From NCBI RefSeq assembly GCF_001238295.1, contig NZ_LGXZ01000001.1, positions 496,001 to 560,000 on the forward strand: 64,000 nt of DNA, read 5' to 3'. The stretch comes from Ruegeria sp. 6PALISEP08. Its GTDB lineage: Bacteria; Pseudomonadota; Alphaproteobacteria; Rhodobacterales; Rhodobacteraceae. Shown piece by piece: positions 63,779-64,000 of the stretch (positions are counted from its first letter, which is position 1; each line of letters starts with the position of its first letter). The notes under the pieces were generated by a model that did not search any database, was not told where the DNA came from, and saw only the letters and a list, made by a program, of their open reading frames with translations. A program made the position numbers and the translations under genes.

Positions 63779-64000
63779 ATGATCAAGAAAATCCTCTCGT
63801 TTAACACAGTGGCAGCCCTTTTGCTTTGTGGTACGGCCTATGCTCAAGAGACACCAACAACCGAACCAGAGACTGGGCTTGACCTGGGTCAGGAAGGGCC
63901 ACGCGTTGGTGAACAGTTTGTTCGCGAAGAATTCGGCGATTGGGATGTGTCCTGCATCAAAGCGCAGGCTGGGGAAGACCCTTGTGCCGTCGTTCAGGTG
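63779..64000 (+). CDS. Invasion-associated locus B (IalB)-family protein, 3' end outside window
   Basis: The first 74 codons are present. A signal peptide of about 22 residues (IKKILSFNTVAALLLCGTAYA, then QETPTTEP) is followed by an acidic linker and FGDWDVSCIKAQAGEDPCAVVQV, the start of an IalB domain with its conserved Cys. Such proteins are periplasmic or outer-membrane-associated and of poorly defined function in free-living Rhodobacterales. The gene is cut by the window end. It is preceded by two candidate small RNAs. Confidence 0.85.
   Translation, partial: MIKKILSFNTVAALLLCGTAYAQETPTTEPETGLDLGQEGPRVGEQFVREEFGDWDVSCIKAQAGEDPCAVVQV

Overview
The window is a bacterial chromosome segment from an alphaproteobacterium, most likely a member of the Roseobacter group (Rhodobacterales). 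Support comes from the rplU-rpmA-obgE-proB-proA-chpT-olsB-olsA-rpsB-tsf order, an L21 ribosomal protein carrying a helix-hairpin-helix tail, a ChpT-type phosphotransferase, ornithine-lipid synthesis genes, a CtrA-type box (TTAA-N7-TTAA), PstA and PstC with long N-terminal extensions, and an IalB-family protein. No rRNA, CRISPR array or replication origin was seen.

Layout. 0-2.1 kb: a DUF3179-type membrane protein (cut by the window edge) and an outer-membrane beta-barrel protein. 2.2-19.66 kb: a region bounded by a 53-bp perfect direct repeat. The right copy is the 3' part of an intact tRNA-Ser(CGA) gene and the left copy is an orphan 3' fragment of the same tRNA. This is the signature of an integrated element, but no integrase remains. 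Its cargo is a compact catabolic locus: a sugar-type ABC importer, a HisD-family dehydrogenase, four NTF2/SnoaL-like proteins (seven domains), an SDR, a LacI-type regulator, a bicupin, a SAM methyltransferase, a MetE-type zinc methyltransferase, an alpha/beta hydrolase, an RraA-type aldolase/decarboxylase and a divergent amidohydrolase. Two LacI-like operators lie in the divergent promoter region. I cannot name the substrate. This locus is the best candidate here for an undescribed pathway.

19.7-31.7 kb: core genes: two DUF2059 proteins, ribosomal L21/L27, a LysE exporter, a GNAT acetyltransferase, Obg, proline synthesis (ProB, ProA), ChpT, ornithine-lipid acyltransferases, S2 and EF-Ts. 32.0-40.1 kb: a LuxR solo translationally coupled to AroQ, then a mixed oxidoreductase/thioesterase/kinase cluster that looks like acyl or xenobiotic metabolism. 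40.1-40.4 kb holds an IS30 transposase remnant.

40.4-49.9 kb: the phosphate regulon on the minus strand in transcription order yicC, gmk, gamma-carbonic anhydrase, phoR, pstS, pstC, pstA, pstB, phoU, phoB, with a three-unit Pho box before pstS. 50-54.6 kb: a PAS protein with a CtrA box upstream, class II DAHP synthase, a GlxA-type regulator and a PQQ-type sugar dehydrogenase. 54.7-61.3 kb: a branched-chain-amino-acid-type ABC importer whose genes are split by about 1.4 kb holding two small secreted-type ORFs. 61.5-64 kb: a small lipoprotein, a HerA-like DUF853 ATPase, two candidate small RNAs, and the start of an IalB-family gene.

All functions are read from translated sequence, motifs and context. 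No database search was run.
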